Source: Capitulum mitella
Taxonomy: Eukaryota > Arthropoda > Thecostraca > Pollicipedomorpha > Pollicipedidae
NCBI GenBank assembly: GCA_030062745.1
Contig: CP099848.1
Location: 3,661,185 to 3,725,184 of the forward strand
Length of the DNA: 64,000 bases
Direction: 5' to 3'
Position numbers and translations under genes: made by a program. The notes under the pieces are model-generated. The model did not search any database. It saw only the letters and a program-made list of their open reading frames with translations, and was not told where the DNA came from. Positions 20,860 to 31,011 of the stretch are shown one piece after another (within the stretch, counting starts at the first letter, position 1; the number at the start of each line of letters is the position of its first letter).

Positions 20860-23800
20860 TCACGCCTCGTCGCCGCTGCTCTGGTCGTCGATGGCGATGA
20901 AGGAGGGCATCTCGGCCATGGGTCGCGCCAGGCCGTCCGCCGGCGCCGCGCCGCCCGAGGCCGGGCCGGCGGCTTCGCCGCCGGCGCCAAGATAGTACCG
21001 GCCCTGCCCGCGGGGCGGCGCCACTGCGGCGGCGGCCGGCGCGCGCACGGACGGCCGCCGCCGCCGGCGGGCCCGGTGTGGCCAGCGGGCAGGCGGCGCC
21101 GCGCGGGCAGCGGCCGCTCTCGCTGAACTCCGGGCAGATGTACAGGTGCTTCTCCGCGCACTGAAACGGCCGCACGGCGTCCGCAGTCAGTCACAGTCAC
21201 ACGGCAACGTCCGGTCACCGGCTGGCACCGAGGTCAGTCACAGTCGGCTGTGACGTCAGAGGTGATAACAGGGACTCCCGCGCGAGCCGACACCACCTCC
21301 GTACCGAACCAGCATGGCGATGCAAACACAGACAGCGGCGCCAGTAACGGCGAGACGCGGGCTCCGCCTACCACTGACGAACACGCTGACTGCCACGCAG
21401 CGGGCCGTCCGTCACGACGTTCGCGGCCGCGCGGCAGCCCGGCACGAGCTGACCCCTTCGTGAGGCCAGAGGCTACTCTCTCCCGCCTGAACGGCACGAA
21501 CCATCCACCAACCGCTGGGTCTCGCCCTGGCCACAGCACTAGCTCACAGCAAGAATCATCATGTACTCCACAGACCAGCATCACACCCCACCCGACGACT
21601 TCCTTCCGGAACGACGGGAGGAGGACAAATAATACAATACAGACCGCGACCCTGGCCCGCGTACCCACCTGCTGGCCGCGCGGGCAGTAGCCGGCCAGGA
21701 AGCGGGCGCAGAGCGGCGCGTCCGGGTCGACGAACACGTGCTGGTACGGGCACGGGTCACGGCGACACTCGGCCGCCAGGAAGTGCAGGCACATGGGCAC
21801 CTTTTCGGGCCGCGGCCGGTGGTTGTACGGACAGCCGGGCCGGCTGCAGCCGCCCAGCTGCAGCTGCCGCGTGCAGATGGGCCGCAGCGCCGGGTCGTGC
21901 ACGTGCGGACACTGCTGGCGCTCGTGCCGGATGCAGCGGCCCAGCCGGCAGTAGAAGCGGCACGGCTGCCGGCTGAGTCGGCGCGAGTCCCGCAGCACGG
22001 CCAGGCTGCGCGACTTGGCCCGGCTGCGGACACGGAGGAGGCAGTCAGAGCCGGAGACACGGGCTGCGACCGTCAGAGCCGGGGACAGAGGCTCCGACTG
22101 TCGGAACTGGGTCAGAGTAACGCTCAGAACTAGAGCAAGAGGAGCCAAGTGGCCAAACTACGGACGGGGTGACACCCAGCACTGGGGACAGATGGTCACT
22201 GTTCGATATACCTCGACAGCTCCCGGCAAATGCTTTGGACGCATTACGAAGAACCACGCACATACCTCAGTACAGCCATATTTCCAACACCGCATTCACG
22301 GGCGTGACGGCGCCTAACGATCCGGTAACGGGATCTGCCCGCCATGAACCACCTCCCTCAGCAGCAGCGCCTCGCCCGCCGACTCACCTGAGCAGCACCC
22401 TGTTGACCTGGTGTCGCGCGTCGGCCGTCAGCGTGCCGCCGGCGGCGCGGCAAAACCTGACGCCGCCGATGTCGAGCCGGGCCGGCGGCGGCTCGCTGCC
22501 GGCGACCGGCTGCAGCCGCCGCAGGCTGCGGCCGCCGGCCTCGACCCGGTACCGGGCGCCGCGGACGCTGATGCAGCGCGGCGACAGATCTGCGGCGGCC
22601 GGCGGCGCGTCAGAGGACCGCCGGCTCCGTCTGAGGCGCCGTGACGGGACAGGACGGGGGGGAAGAGAGCGGTCGTCTGAGGTACGGTGACAGGCGAGGA
22701 CGGCGGGACAGCCATGGACGCCGGCAGCCGGGTCACGGTAAGCGGACCATCTGAGGCGCCGTGACGGGACAGACGGGGGGGGGGAAGAGAGCGGTCGTTT
22801 GAGGTACGGTGACAGGCGAGGATGGTGGGACAGCCATGGGGACGCCGGCAGCCGGGTCACGGTAAGCGGACCATCTGAGGCGCGGTGACAGGACGGGGCG
22901 AGCGGCAGGACGGCCACATACCGCGACGCGGCGCAGCACTGGCGCCTCCTCGAGTACCGGAGTCCGGGTAGAGAATGTGGGACTCGCCACAGTACCGTAA
23001 TGAGGGGCACAGTACAAACGTAGCACAGTACTCAGCTGAGCGAAGAATTGGTATCGCTGGCAAAAAAAAATCTGTGAATCCAACACGGTATGCGAGCCAT
23101 CGACCACAACAACACGCTAGCGCGGGCAGTACCTTTGGCAGCCACTGCCACTGACTGGCTGGGACGGGGTTTCGCTTTCTGTAGCTTCCGGGTGGTGGAC
23201 TTGTACAGGATACCGCCGATGTTAACAAATCGAGTCGATCCCAGCTTCAAGGGATCCCGAACTCCTAATAGAATCGAAAGACAAACTCAACAGAATGATG
23301 ACCACATACACACCAACCATACGAGCAAGGAGACCATCTGGCATCAGTGAGGACACGTGGACTTGGACAACAGGGCCACCTGGTTACTAACTATCAACAG
23401 GGGTAGGCTCCACTTGCAATGGATTACGTTGTCACGACGCAAAAACATCATTGTACTCATAGACTTCGTTCAGGCCTTGCAAAGCCTCCATCTCACAGCA
23501 AGCACCAGCGAACATCACAAGATTACGATAAAAATTGCAGAAAACTGACAACAGATCAGCCATCCCTGACACATGCAAAACACCACAATCTGGAAACATG
23601 ATCCGCCTCCGGAGAAACATGGCCTTCAACGGTCACTCTTCTTGTTCGGGTCACCCCAGGTCGGGTCGCGGCAGGCCAGGCAACCCCGGGTTGGGTCGGG
23701 TCGGGTCAGGTGGGGTCGGGTCGGGTCAGGTTGGGTCGGGTCGGGTCTGGCCGGTTCGGGACGGGCCGGGTCGGATCGGGTCGGATTAGATTGGATTGGA

Positions 23801-26800
23801 CCGGGTTAGACCAGGCCCAGTCGGGTCGGGTCGGATCGGGCCGGGCCGGGCCGGGGCCAAGCCGGGCCGGGTCGGATCAGGTCAGGTCAGGTCGGGTCGG
23901 ATCGGTCGGACCGGCCGAGCCGAGCTGGGCCGGGCCAGGTCTGGTCGGACCAGGTCGGGTTGCGTCGGGTCGGGTCGTGCAGGTCAGAGCGGGGCGCTGA
24001 ACTCACGTGAGGCCGGTGCCGGACGTGGACGAGCTGCGCCTCCTCCAGGTCCTGTGCTGCGAGCGAACGGCCGCCGAGCCGGACCGACCGGCCGCCGCCG
24101 CCGCCACCGCCGGGCCGCGCCGCACCAGCTTGAAGCGACTGACGGTGGCTACTGAGGTGGAGGCCCGGAGCGTGGCCGGCCGGGGGACGCCTGCAGGGCA
24201 CAAGAGCGGTCAGAGTCGGCCACGGCGGGCCGGTAACGCCCCCCCCCCCCCGCCAGTAGCAGCCGCCGCCCGAACGGCAGACGAGCGCCGAGAACCGTGC
24301 AGAACGGCAGCCGACAATGACATCACTCACGAGATCTGGCGACCATCCATCCACACCATCCGACACGACGGCGTCCCTGGCGACGGAGGCGAGGGTACAC
24401 GCACAGGCGAGGGTACACGCACCCTCTCGCGCAGACGGCGCGATTTTGCATCACCACTTCCGGTATTACCAACACCGAACTCGTCAATTTTTGCGTTTTG
24501 CCTCTATCGTTTACACTGTTCTCGCTATTGCAACGATTTTCATAAGCCTCCTTGTATGCTCGATGCTGTCACGGTTATGAGAGGCCCTGGCGGAGTCCAA
24601 TGCTGGCGTCGAAGGCCAATGCATGCCAGGGTTGGCAATTTGGTTTTCGTTCTTGGTGTCGGAGTATAATTTTTGTTATGGAGTACAAAATTTTGCAAAC
24701 GGTAATACTGGTACAAGTTGGTGTTCTTGGGGTAAGTCAGTTATGACATCATATCTAATTCTTACTGGACGGAGACAGAGTCATTTGGTTGCAGAGTTAG
24801 AACTTTGTCAACATGATTATAACGTCGCTTTCTGGTGGAGGCACAAGATCATACTTTTGGGGAGTACAAAATATTTCTGGGGCACATTATTTTCTGGTGT
24901 ATGTTCTTTAACACCAAAAAACAAGGCCTTTTCCAACCCTGACACATGCTAGCAGCGCTCGTGCAAGGTAAGAATCTTGGGTTCCTTTCAAAGTTTTCAG
25001 ACCTTTACACAATTCGTTCTCAAACATGTAAGTCTGAATGAAATGACTTCTGTTGCTCTCAAGGAAAGTTCTCAAACATGTAGGTCTGGATGCAATCAAT
25101 TCTGTTGCTCTCAAATAAACAAAAGGGGTCCTGCCATTCATCCAACTATACCAGAGGAATAGCGGTTATAAATGATTTTTGTGGTTTATCAAACATGAGG
25201 ATTATCAACCCACTGCCCACTCTGGAAAAAATGCGATGCTTCCCTCATTTCACGTTGAAACTGTGAAAACTAATCTGAATGTACACCACACACACATTGT
25301 TCTTAATAATGGCATTATGTGAATTTGCCACACAGGTCAAACACAACAACACGCTTTACTTGGGTTCTGTTCTCATTTTCAAACTTTACACTTACAAACC
25401 TCAGGTTGAAAGCGAAAAATTTCAAACTGGGCTCGGCGGAGCGCGTAACAATGTAAACTTTTTAACCAACCGTTTTCAACCTAACGGCGGAGCCGAAACA
25501 CAACGCAGAGCACGTCTCGACATGCAACGCCGAGTCCCAGCACGAGTGCAGCGGCCGGCAGCCGCGGCAGCGGCGCCTTCCCGCCCGCTCACCTGCGGTC
25601 GGTGCGGCCAGTCGGTCGGCCAGCCGCTGCGTGCGCGGCGTGGAGGCCACCCGAACCAGCTTGTGCTTGGTGTGGACGGCGGCGCGGCGGGCCGGCGGCG
25701 GCGGCCGGCCGTCGCGCGACAGCCGGCGCACCAGCTTCCGGGCGGTGAGGAGCCGGTACCGGGCCGACGAGGAGCGGGCGCGGCGCGGCGGTGGCCGGGC
25801 GGCGCCGCCCGGGACCGGGCCCGGCTCGGCCGCGCCCCCGGACGCCGGCGGCGGCGCCGGTCGGCCGGCAGGCTCCGCCGCTGCGCCGCGGAAGTTCGGG
25901 TTCACATGAACGCTGGCCGCGACGGCCTTCGGGATGAAGTTCGGGTTCATGAACACGCTGCCAACCTTTTGCGAGGTGGCGGGAAAAGAGGCGTCCTTGA
26001 ATTTGCTCGCATTTTCCGGTGAGGACAGGTTTGTGGCCTTTGGGGGTTGTAAAGATAGCACTGGTGAATCGTACAGAGTAGCAGTTTTGTGCCACTGACG
26101 AGACTTCTTCACCACTGCTGTAGACGCCTTACTTGTGGCACTTCTAGCCCAGGAGTTGTTGTATTTTCTGGTTTGGTGGTAGCCAATTGCACGTGGCACC
26201 TGACTTCTCTTCTGTCTCTCAATTTGCCCTGAAATGAGTGGCACTGTGATACTTTTGTGGCTGTAATACCATGAAACTGGGATTAGCCAACCACTTGATG
26301 GGAAGAAGGGGTTAACTCCCCCACCCCTGGCATATTTCTTAGATATCTCCCATACGAATCAACGCAACATTCTGTACACGCACACGACTTCAGCACACAC
26401 AACTCTCAGGACCTTTTCTTGCATCAAATGTGCACATATTGAAATTGGAAATAGGACCATGTTAGGTCACATCTTGATGACTTCAGTGACCACCATGTTT
26501 TGCAATTCCACATCTGACTTTACCTCACAGCCATATTGTTCGCACTTTTACAATGTCTGGTGAATGCAGCTTGCACTGCATACTGGGCTGCCCTGAGAGT
26601 TGAATATTACACTCCTATGCCCTCATGCTTCACCATCCTGGTTAAAATATTCACTTTTCATTTCTCAGGTCCAGTGAGTACACACTTTGGAAAGGAATTG
26701 ATTTAACCAATTTTTGGATACAGCCAGATAGATTATCATTTTTGCAACAAACTGCATAACAATGTTTATGACAGCTTCGTGAAAAATTCTGATATTTTTC

Positions 26801-28625
26801 ATAGGATGACCTTTCACAGCTTTATGTAGATATCAGCTTAGCAAGTACACTGGTAGCACCTGTTTGACATTCTGGGTGACCAGTGTGGAGATAATGGCCT
26901 TTGCAATGTTGAGCAACATTCTGTGAAAATGCACAACATAGGACAAACTGGTTTGTAGGGTCATCCAGATGTCACATGGTCACTAACTTGCTCCTGGTGC
27001 TCTGAGTTTGAAGCTACAGAATGTTGCAATGTTGCATGTGCATGGCAACTGGAGCTATTTCAAGGTCTTTTTTGTGGCCAAGGCTCCTTGAAAAAGCCTT
27101 TTTTAATCCATGTCACATGGGCCAGGAAACACAAACTGCATCACACATTATAATCAAGGCCAGTCTGAACCAACCTGTGACCTTGGTCTTTCACATACTT
27201 GTGTCAGGTGACACTCAGAATATGAGATTAAGCTACCAGGAACACATCACAATGCAAACTTCAGTTTTGATCTCCTTTTCCTTATGACCAGGCAATTGGA
27301 GAAAATGACTGCTTTTTTGTGTCTGACTTAATCTGGAAAGTCAACACTAGCACACAATCAAAAAATAAAAATACATCAATGTACATGTCACAAGACTGCA
27401 AGGTTTGGCACTACTCACTGGCATTTGAATCAGCTGAATCAGACCAATGGTTCTCAAGACTGACAGTAAACACCCCACCTAGTCAATGAAAGGTGGCCAG
27501 TTAAACAACCTGGAACATGCTGCATATTTTCTTTACCTCTACAGATACAACACTACAAACAGCCTTCTACATGTCACAAATATGACTTTTGGGCTAAAGG
27601 TACATTTCTGACCAACTAAATTCCAAACAACCTTTTACATGACTACCACCACTGTAAAGAATATATCATCTTGTTTCTAACTATACTTATGACTCTCCAA
27701 ATTCCTAAAAAAATAACATTAAAATTATAATGATAATGTACCATACAGTACTACCATGCCAGGACTGGCAGACAGAGAATAGCAATATTCTGTGGCACAA
27801 AATGTAGTGCCTCCAAAGTTAAGGTTATTGATAATAAGGATGTGTGAAGACCCTGCAGGCATCTTCAAGCAGCTAATGGCATAATATATATGAAAATTTG
27901 ATTTTATTGCCACAAATTGAATTTAAGGCAATTGCTGAATTATTATACCACTTTTTTGTATTGGATGACTGCTGGAATATCTCCAGGATTATTACAACAT
28001 TGCATTTTTTACTCCACAACAACTAGATATGTCTATTATGGGCATGCTGTACAAAACAGGAAGTTATGGGCAGGAGTGTTATGATCATTACGCTTTCATA
28101 GCAAAGTTGCAATGTCTTATATGATTGTTATCATCATGATACATGATGACATTACTGAATTATATTGCTGCAATACCAGATACAATTATCATGTGGGATG
28201 CTCCCTGGATGAGGGGTTGCTTCCCCCTGGACATACCTGGAAATAAGGGACATAAATGTTGTGCCAATGGCGGAATGCCGCACCACAGGTGTAATAGGGC
28301 ACTAGAGGCCACAGGCCGATAAAGGGTGTGGTCGGACTTGGCTCTGTTCCATAGAGGTCGTAAGGTACATGGTATTAGGTAATATCTTAATAAAGGCTGT
28401 GTGCTGGATAGAAAAGGTTAGGTTAGGTTAGGTTAGGTTACATTACGTTCAGTTAGGTTGGATTAGATTAAGTGACAAGCAAATTTGGTAGGTAGGTTAG
28501 GTGGGTGAGGTAATCGAGCAAATGATTCAGGTTTGTCGGGCTACAGTTACAAGCAAAATGATGCTCAACTTACTTGTGAGATCCGTTATCTGTTTCAGCA
28601 GATCTTTCTCACTGGTGCTTGCCAT
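20860..28625 (-). CDS. ZC3H3: Zinc finger CCCH domain-containing protein 3
   Basis: Exons on the minus strand: 28574-28625 (ATG at 28625, MASTSEKDLLKQITDLT), 25593-26228, 24007-24151, 23133-23264, 22388-22589, 21669-22023 and 20860-21160. The N-terminus matches the short leucine-rich helix of the family. Exon 2 holds VFMNPNFIPKAVAASV and the KLVRR/HKLVRV repeats; exon 23133-23264 holds FVNIGGILYKS. The CCCH fingers start in 21669-22023 (FYCRLGRCIRHERQQCPHVH, ICTRQLQLGGC, MCLHFLAAEC, LCARFLAGYCPRGQQ) and end in the last exon (CAEKHLYICPEFSESGRC). ZC3H3/Smicl binds CPSF and poly(A)-binding factors in the nucleus and supports mRNA export. Two defects: the 24007 and 23264 junctions differ in phase, so a small exon between them is missing from this model; and an extra base at 21087-21089 breaks the frame inside the last finger before the family-like tail MAEMPSFIAIDDQSS. 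Confidence 0.92.
21086..21090 (-). other. ZC3H3: Apparent one-base insertion breaking the ZC3H3 frame
   Basis: In the last exon the minus strand reads TGC CCG CTG after the third cysteine of the final CCCH finger, giving no histidine in that frame. Dropping one C from the CCC run (plus-strand GGG, 21087-21089) would give Cys-x3-His spacing and carry the frame directly into the family-like C-terminus and the TGA at 20860. The conserved sequence on both sides in different frames is what is seen; an assembly error or a true frameshift are both possible. Confidence 0.75.
22626..22880. repeat. About 120-bp tandem repeat, two copies and a partial third
   Basis: The unit runs from CTGAGGCGCCGTGACGGGAC through AGCCATGG and GCCGGCAGCCGGGTCACGGT to AAGCGGACCAT, then restarts. 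It lies in a ZC3H3 intron next to the exon that starts at 22589. Copies are more than 90 percent alike by eye. Not coding. Confidence 0.85.
23641..23990. repeat. GGGTC/GGTCG pentamer array in a ZC3H3 intron
   Basis: About 350 bases dominated by GGGTC and GGTCGG pentamers (TCGGGTCGGG and variants with A or C changes). The array is G-rich on the plus strand, which is the non-template-like strand for the minus-strand gene. It lies in the stretch where an exon of ZC3H3 appears to be missing. Open frames through it are compositional artefacts. Confidence 0.9.
25019..25118. repeat. Direct repeat of about 47 bp, two copies
   Basis: TTCTCAAACATGTAAGTCTG with GAAATGACTTCTGTTGCTCTCAAGG (25019-25064) recurs as TTCTCAAACATGTAGGTCTG with CAATTCTGTTGCTCTCAA (25072-25118). 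Intronic to ZC3H3. No function seen. Confidence 0.75.
26400..28240. other. CpG-depleted, AT-rich intron 1 of ZC3H3
   Basis: Across roughly 1.8 kb almost no CG dinucleotides occur, while TG and CA are frequent; the flanking exons are full of CG. No coding exon is apparent. The pattern is what long-term germline methylation followed by deamination leaves behind (inference). Confidence 0.7.
28252..28460 (+). mobile_element. Short dispersed repeat ending in a TTAGG array, copy A
   Basis: The segment starts ATGTTGTGCCAATGG and includes CACTAGAGGCCACAGGCCGA, TAAAGGGTGTGG and ACTTGGCTCTGTTCC, then ends in GGTTAGGTTAGGTTAGGTTA. A diverged copy with the same order, also closed by TTAGG-like repeats, lies on the other strand at 44695-44893. 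No protein is encoded. It is probably a SINE-like or MITE-like sequence; the family is unknown to me. It lies inside intron 1 of ZC3H3. Confidence 0.7.
28574..28625 (-). CDS. ZC3H3: ZC3H3 first coding exon (52 bp)
   Basis: The minus strand reads ATG at 28625 through 17 codons plus one base to a strong donor, A|GTAAGT, at 28573. The one-base overhang fits the two-base start of the exon ending at 26228, after a TTTCAG acceptor. The joined helix EKDLLKQITDLTRQIERQK resembles the N-terminal helix of vertebrate ZC3H3. Intron 1, 26229-28573, is strongly CpG-depleted. Confidence 0.8.
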
Positions 28626-31011
28626 TCTTGTAACGTCCTGCTTCTTACAGTCGACGTGGCCCAAGGACACAGTATGGCGTTTCCTTTGTTCGTTACATAA
28701 GGACGCACAGACTCTTGGGCCCAAGTGTCGGTGCCTTAAGTCTAGTCTTGTGTTTCGTCAGGCGCCAGTCAATTGTTAAATCGCGTATGGCCTAAAGAAC
28801 GACGGTATGACGACACACCGTTGAGTCACGACATGTCACCGTCGGGTCTGTTTAGCAACCCAAGAACGAGAACATCCAAAGTACAACACATTTCCCATGC
28901 TTCACCCTCAACGAGAGATGACGTCATATGGCTGTAATGCGATCAAAATTTGGAACACGCATAAAAATAACATTTATATCAGACGTGTTAATCCGAGTTA
29001 GTTCCTGACGACCATTTCTATCGCAGTTTGGCGACATTTTTATTGAAATCCAGGGATAAAAATAATCTTCCTTGAAATAATTAATTATAACTTTGATCCA
29101 CACCTTCCATATTTCACCGTTGTTAAAACCACTCTTCCATATCTATGGGGCCACCAATAAATGTTAGGAATGAACAGCTGTCAAAAATGAGCAGTTTTAC
29201 CGTGTCTTAAGTGAATGTAAGAGAGAAAATGATCTCAGTTAAAATCACTGATCACATTTCCACACCTTCCATATTTCAACGTTTTTAAAGCCACCAGTAA
29301 GAGTCAGAAATGAACAGTTGTCAAAAAAAGAGCAGCGTGTAAATTACATGGGATCGCCTCTGCATCTAAAATCCCTCGATCTTGCGTATTGCACGTCTAC
29401 ATGTGTTTCTTCATGCAGCAGAATGTTCCTTCCTTATACCAGAAAATATTGCATGTTTGACAGTCAAGGTCCCGGACGCAACTCTTATAGTACTGGCACA
29501 CAGAAATATGGAAAGGCATTCAGGACTGAGTTTACTGCAAAAATGGGTTTAGCAGGGGCCATCAGCAAGCAGAGCTCATCGTCCGGTTTCCGATCCTCCG
29601 CCACCAGCGATGCCGGTGAAACCACAAAACTCGACTTTGAATGCGGATCCAGTCCAAAGTTAACCTCAGGAGTTCCCATGACTTTGAAAAGCCGTGATCA
29701 CTCCGTAACCTGCAACAAAGGTAATCCTTTTGTTCAGCCCTCCCCCCCCCTCAACGACTACAGCCAAATTACCTTAGCGACTTACATGCAAATCATCATA
29801 TACTTTATTAGAGAGGCAATGGACGTCGCCAGGGGGCCATGGGGGCCAGGACCCCATAGCGATTTTGCACGATTATGGAATAGTGCCCATGTATATGCTG
29901 CAAAAGCAGCAATTTCATGTGTTCCTGTGGGTTAAATATGAGGGCAGTTACATAAAACTGTTGCTTTTCCCTATCAACTTTGTCGTATGCCAGCGGCATA
30001 CGACAAAATTTGACATTTGCCTCCCCCCCGAGAGCAATCCTGGCTACGCGCCTGACAGGCGATCGCCCACGCGATGCCGCGCTGTTACCACGGAATGCGA
30101 GACGGCCGAGCTCTCGACCTGGTCGGACCCCGGCCGCCGACGCCCTCCCCCTCACGACACGACGCCGTTCCTGTCCAGCGGCGCCCGGTATCGACCAGTC
30201 ACCGCTCGGGTCGATGGCAGGCGACGCAGCCGCGCCACGTCGCCACACGCCGTCTCCAGTCTGAACGTGTATTACGCGCCAGAGCGGACAACTCACAGAC
30301 AGGGTGTCGGCCGGACCGGCGCCCGGCGACACGACAAGGGTGGCCCCAGAGCCAGCGCAGCCGGCCGGCGGCCGTTCGAGGCGCGCCGGCCGCCGTCACA
30401 ACAAAGCCCGCCGCACAGGACTCTCGAAAACGCAGCGAAACGCGGGTTGGACACCGACAAAGCGCAGTCTACACGGCGATACATCGACGCTCTACGCAGA
30501 GCAGGGAGATCGCAGCCGGCGGACGAAAAGTCGTCAGGGAATGTCAAAATAGCTACCCACGGACGGTACAGCGCGTCCGACTAGGTTAAAGCTTCACTAA
30601 TCTCGACGCCTTTCCGATGAACGTCACTAGGAGACAGCGAAACGGACAGGGGAGCGAGGTGCTGTACTATGGCACACTCCGACAAAGGGGTTAACACAGA
30701 TGAAGATGCGCGACGGCCACAGAGTCTGATATACACATTAGCTGCTGCTTCCTTTGCAGCACGAAGGCTACACGAAAGCTGACACATAAAGTAGGTCCAT
30801 AAACAATTAGCCAGCAGAAAAAGCAGACGACCAGCATATCCCTACAATCTTAATGGTGAATCGAATGTCACTTGAGAGCAAAGGCTCGACACTTCACACT
30901 GCTTGGAATTTGTGGACACGATACACAATAAGCGCTACTGCGGTGCCGTCCACGGGCTCCCGCCACCCCTTCAACACATCTTCACCGAGCTGCCAGGCTG
31001 GCGGACGCCGC
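28626..31011. other. Region between ZC3H3 and APP with repeats, no confident gene
   Basis: A direct repeat of roughly 80-95 bp (CCACACCTTCCATATTTCA, then GAACAG and TGTCAAAAA) occurs at about 29098-29195 and 29259-29335. A dispersed element occupies 29795-30060. The plus-strand frame at 29318-29935 is long but contains no family motif and runs into the dispersed element. The segment 30060-30590 is GC-rich without recognisable coding content. Confidence 0.55.
29795..30060 (-). mobile_element. Dispersed repeat copy with perfect hairpin
   Basis: Read on the minus strand it starts GCGTAGCCAGGATTGCTC, then TCGGGGGGAGGCAAATGTC and ends near CCCCCATGGCCCCCTGGCGA. A related copy is on the plus strand at 33280-33545. 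The copy contains the palindrome TTTGTCGTATGCC-AGC-GGCATACGACAAA (29979-30007), 13-base arms with a 3-base loop. No protein coding. The terminal GTAGCCAGGA / CCCTGGCGA style is common to animal MITE and SINE ends, but I cannot name the family. Confidence 0.7.

Noticed and set aside
21250..21690. Plus-strand open frame over the ZC3H3 intron and exon
   Set aside because: Antisense to a zinc-finger exon with clear CCCH spacing; no conserved features of its own.
23887..24366. Minus-strand frame running from the GGGTC array into ZC3H3 sequence
   Set aside because: The conserved ZC3H3 exon at 24007-24151 uses a different frame.
29318..29935. 205-codon plus-strand open frame
   Set aside because: No ATG at its start that fits a coding context, no family motif, and its end lies in a dispersed repeat. 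A real exon at 29395-29720 with donor CAAAG|GTAATC cannot be excluded.
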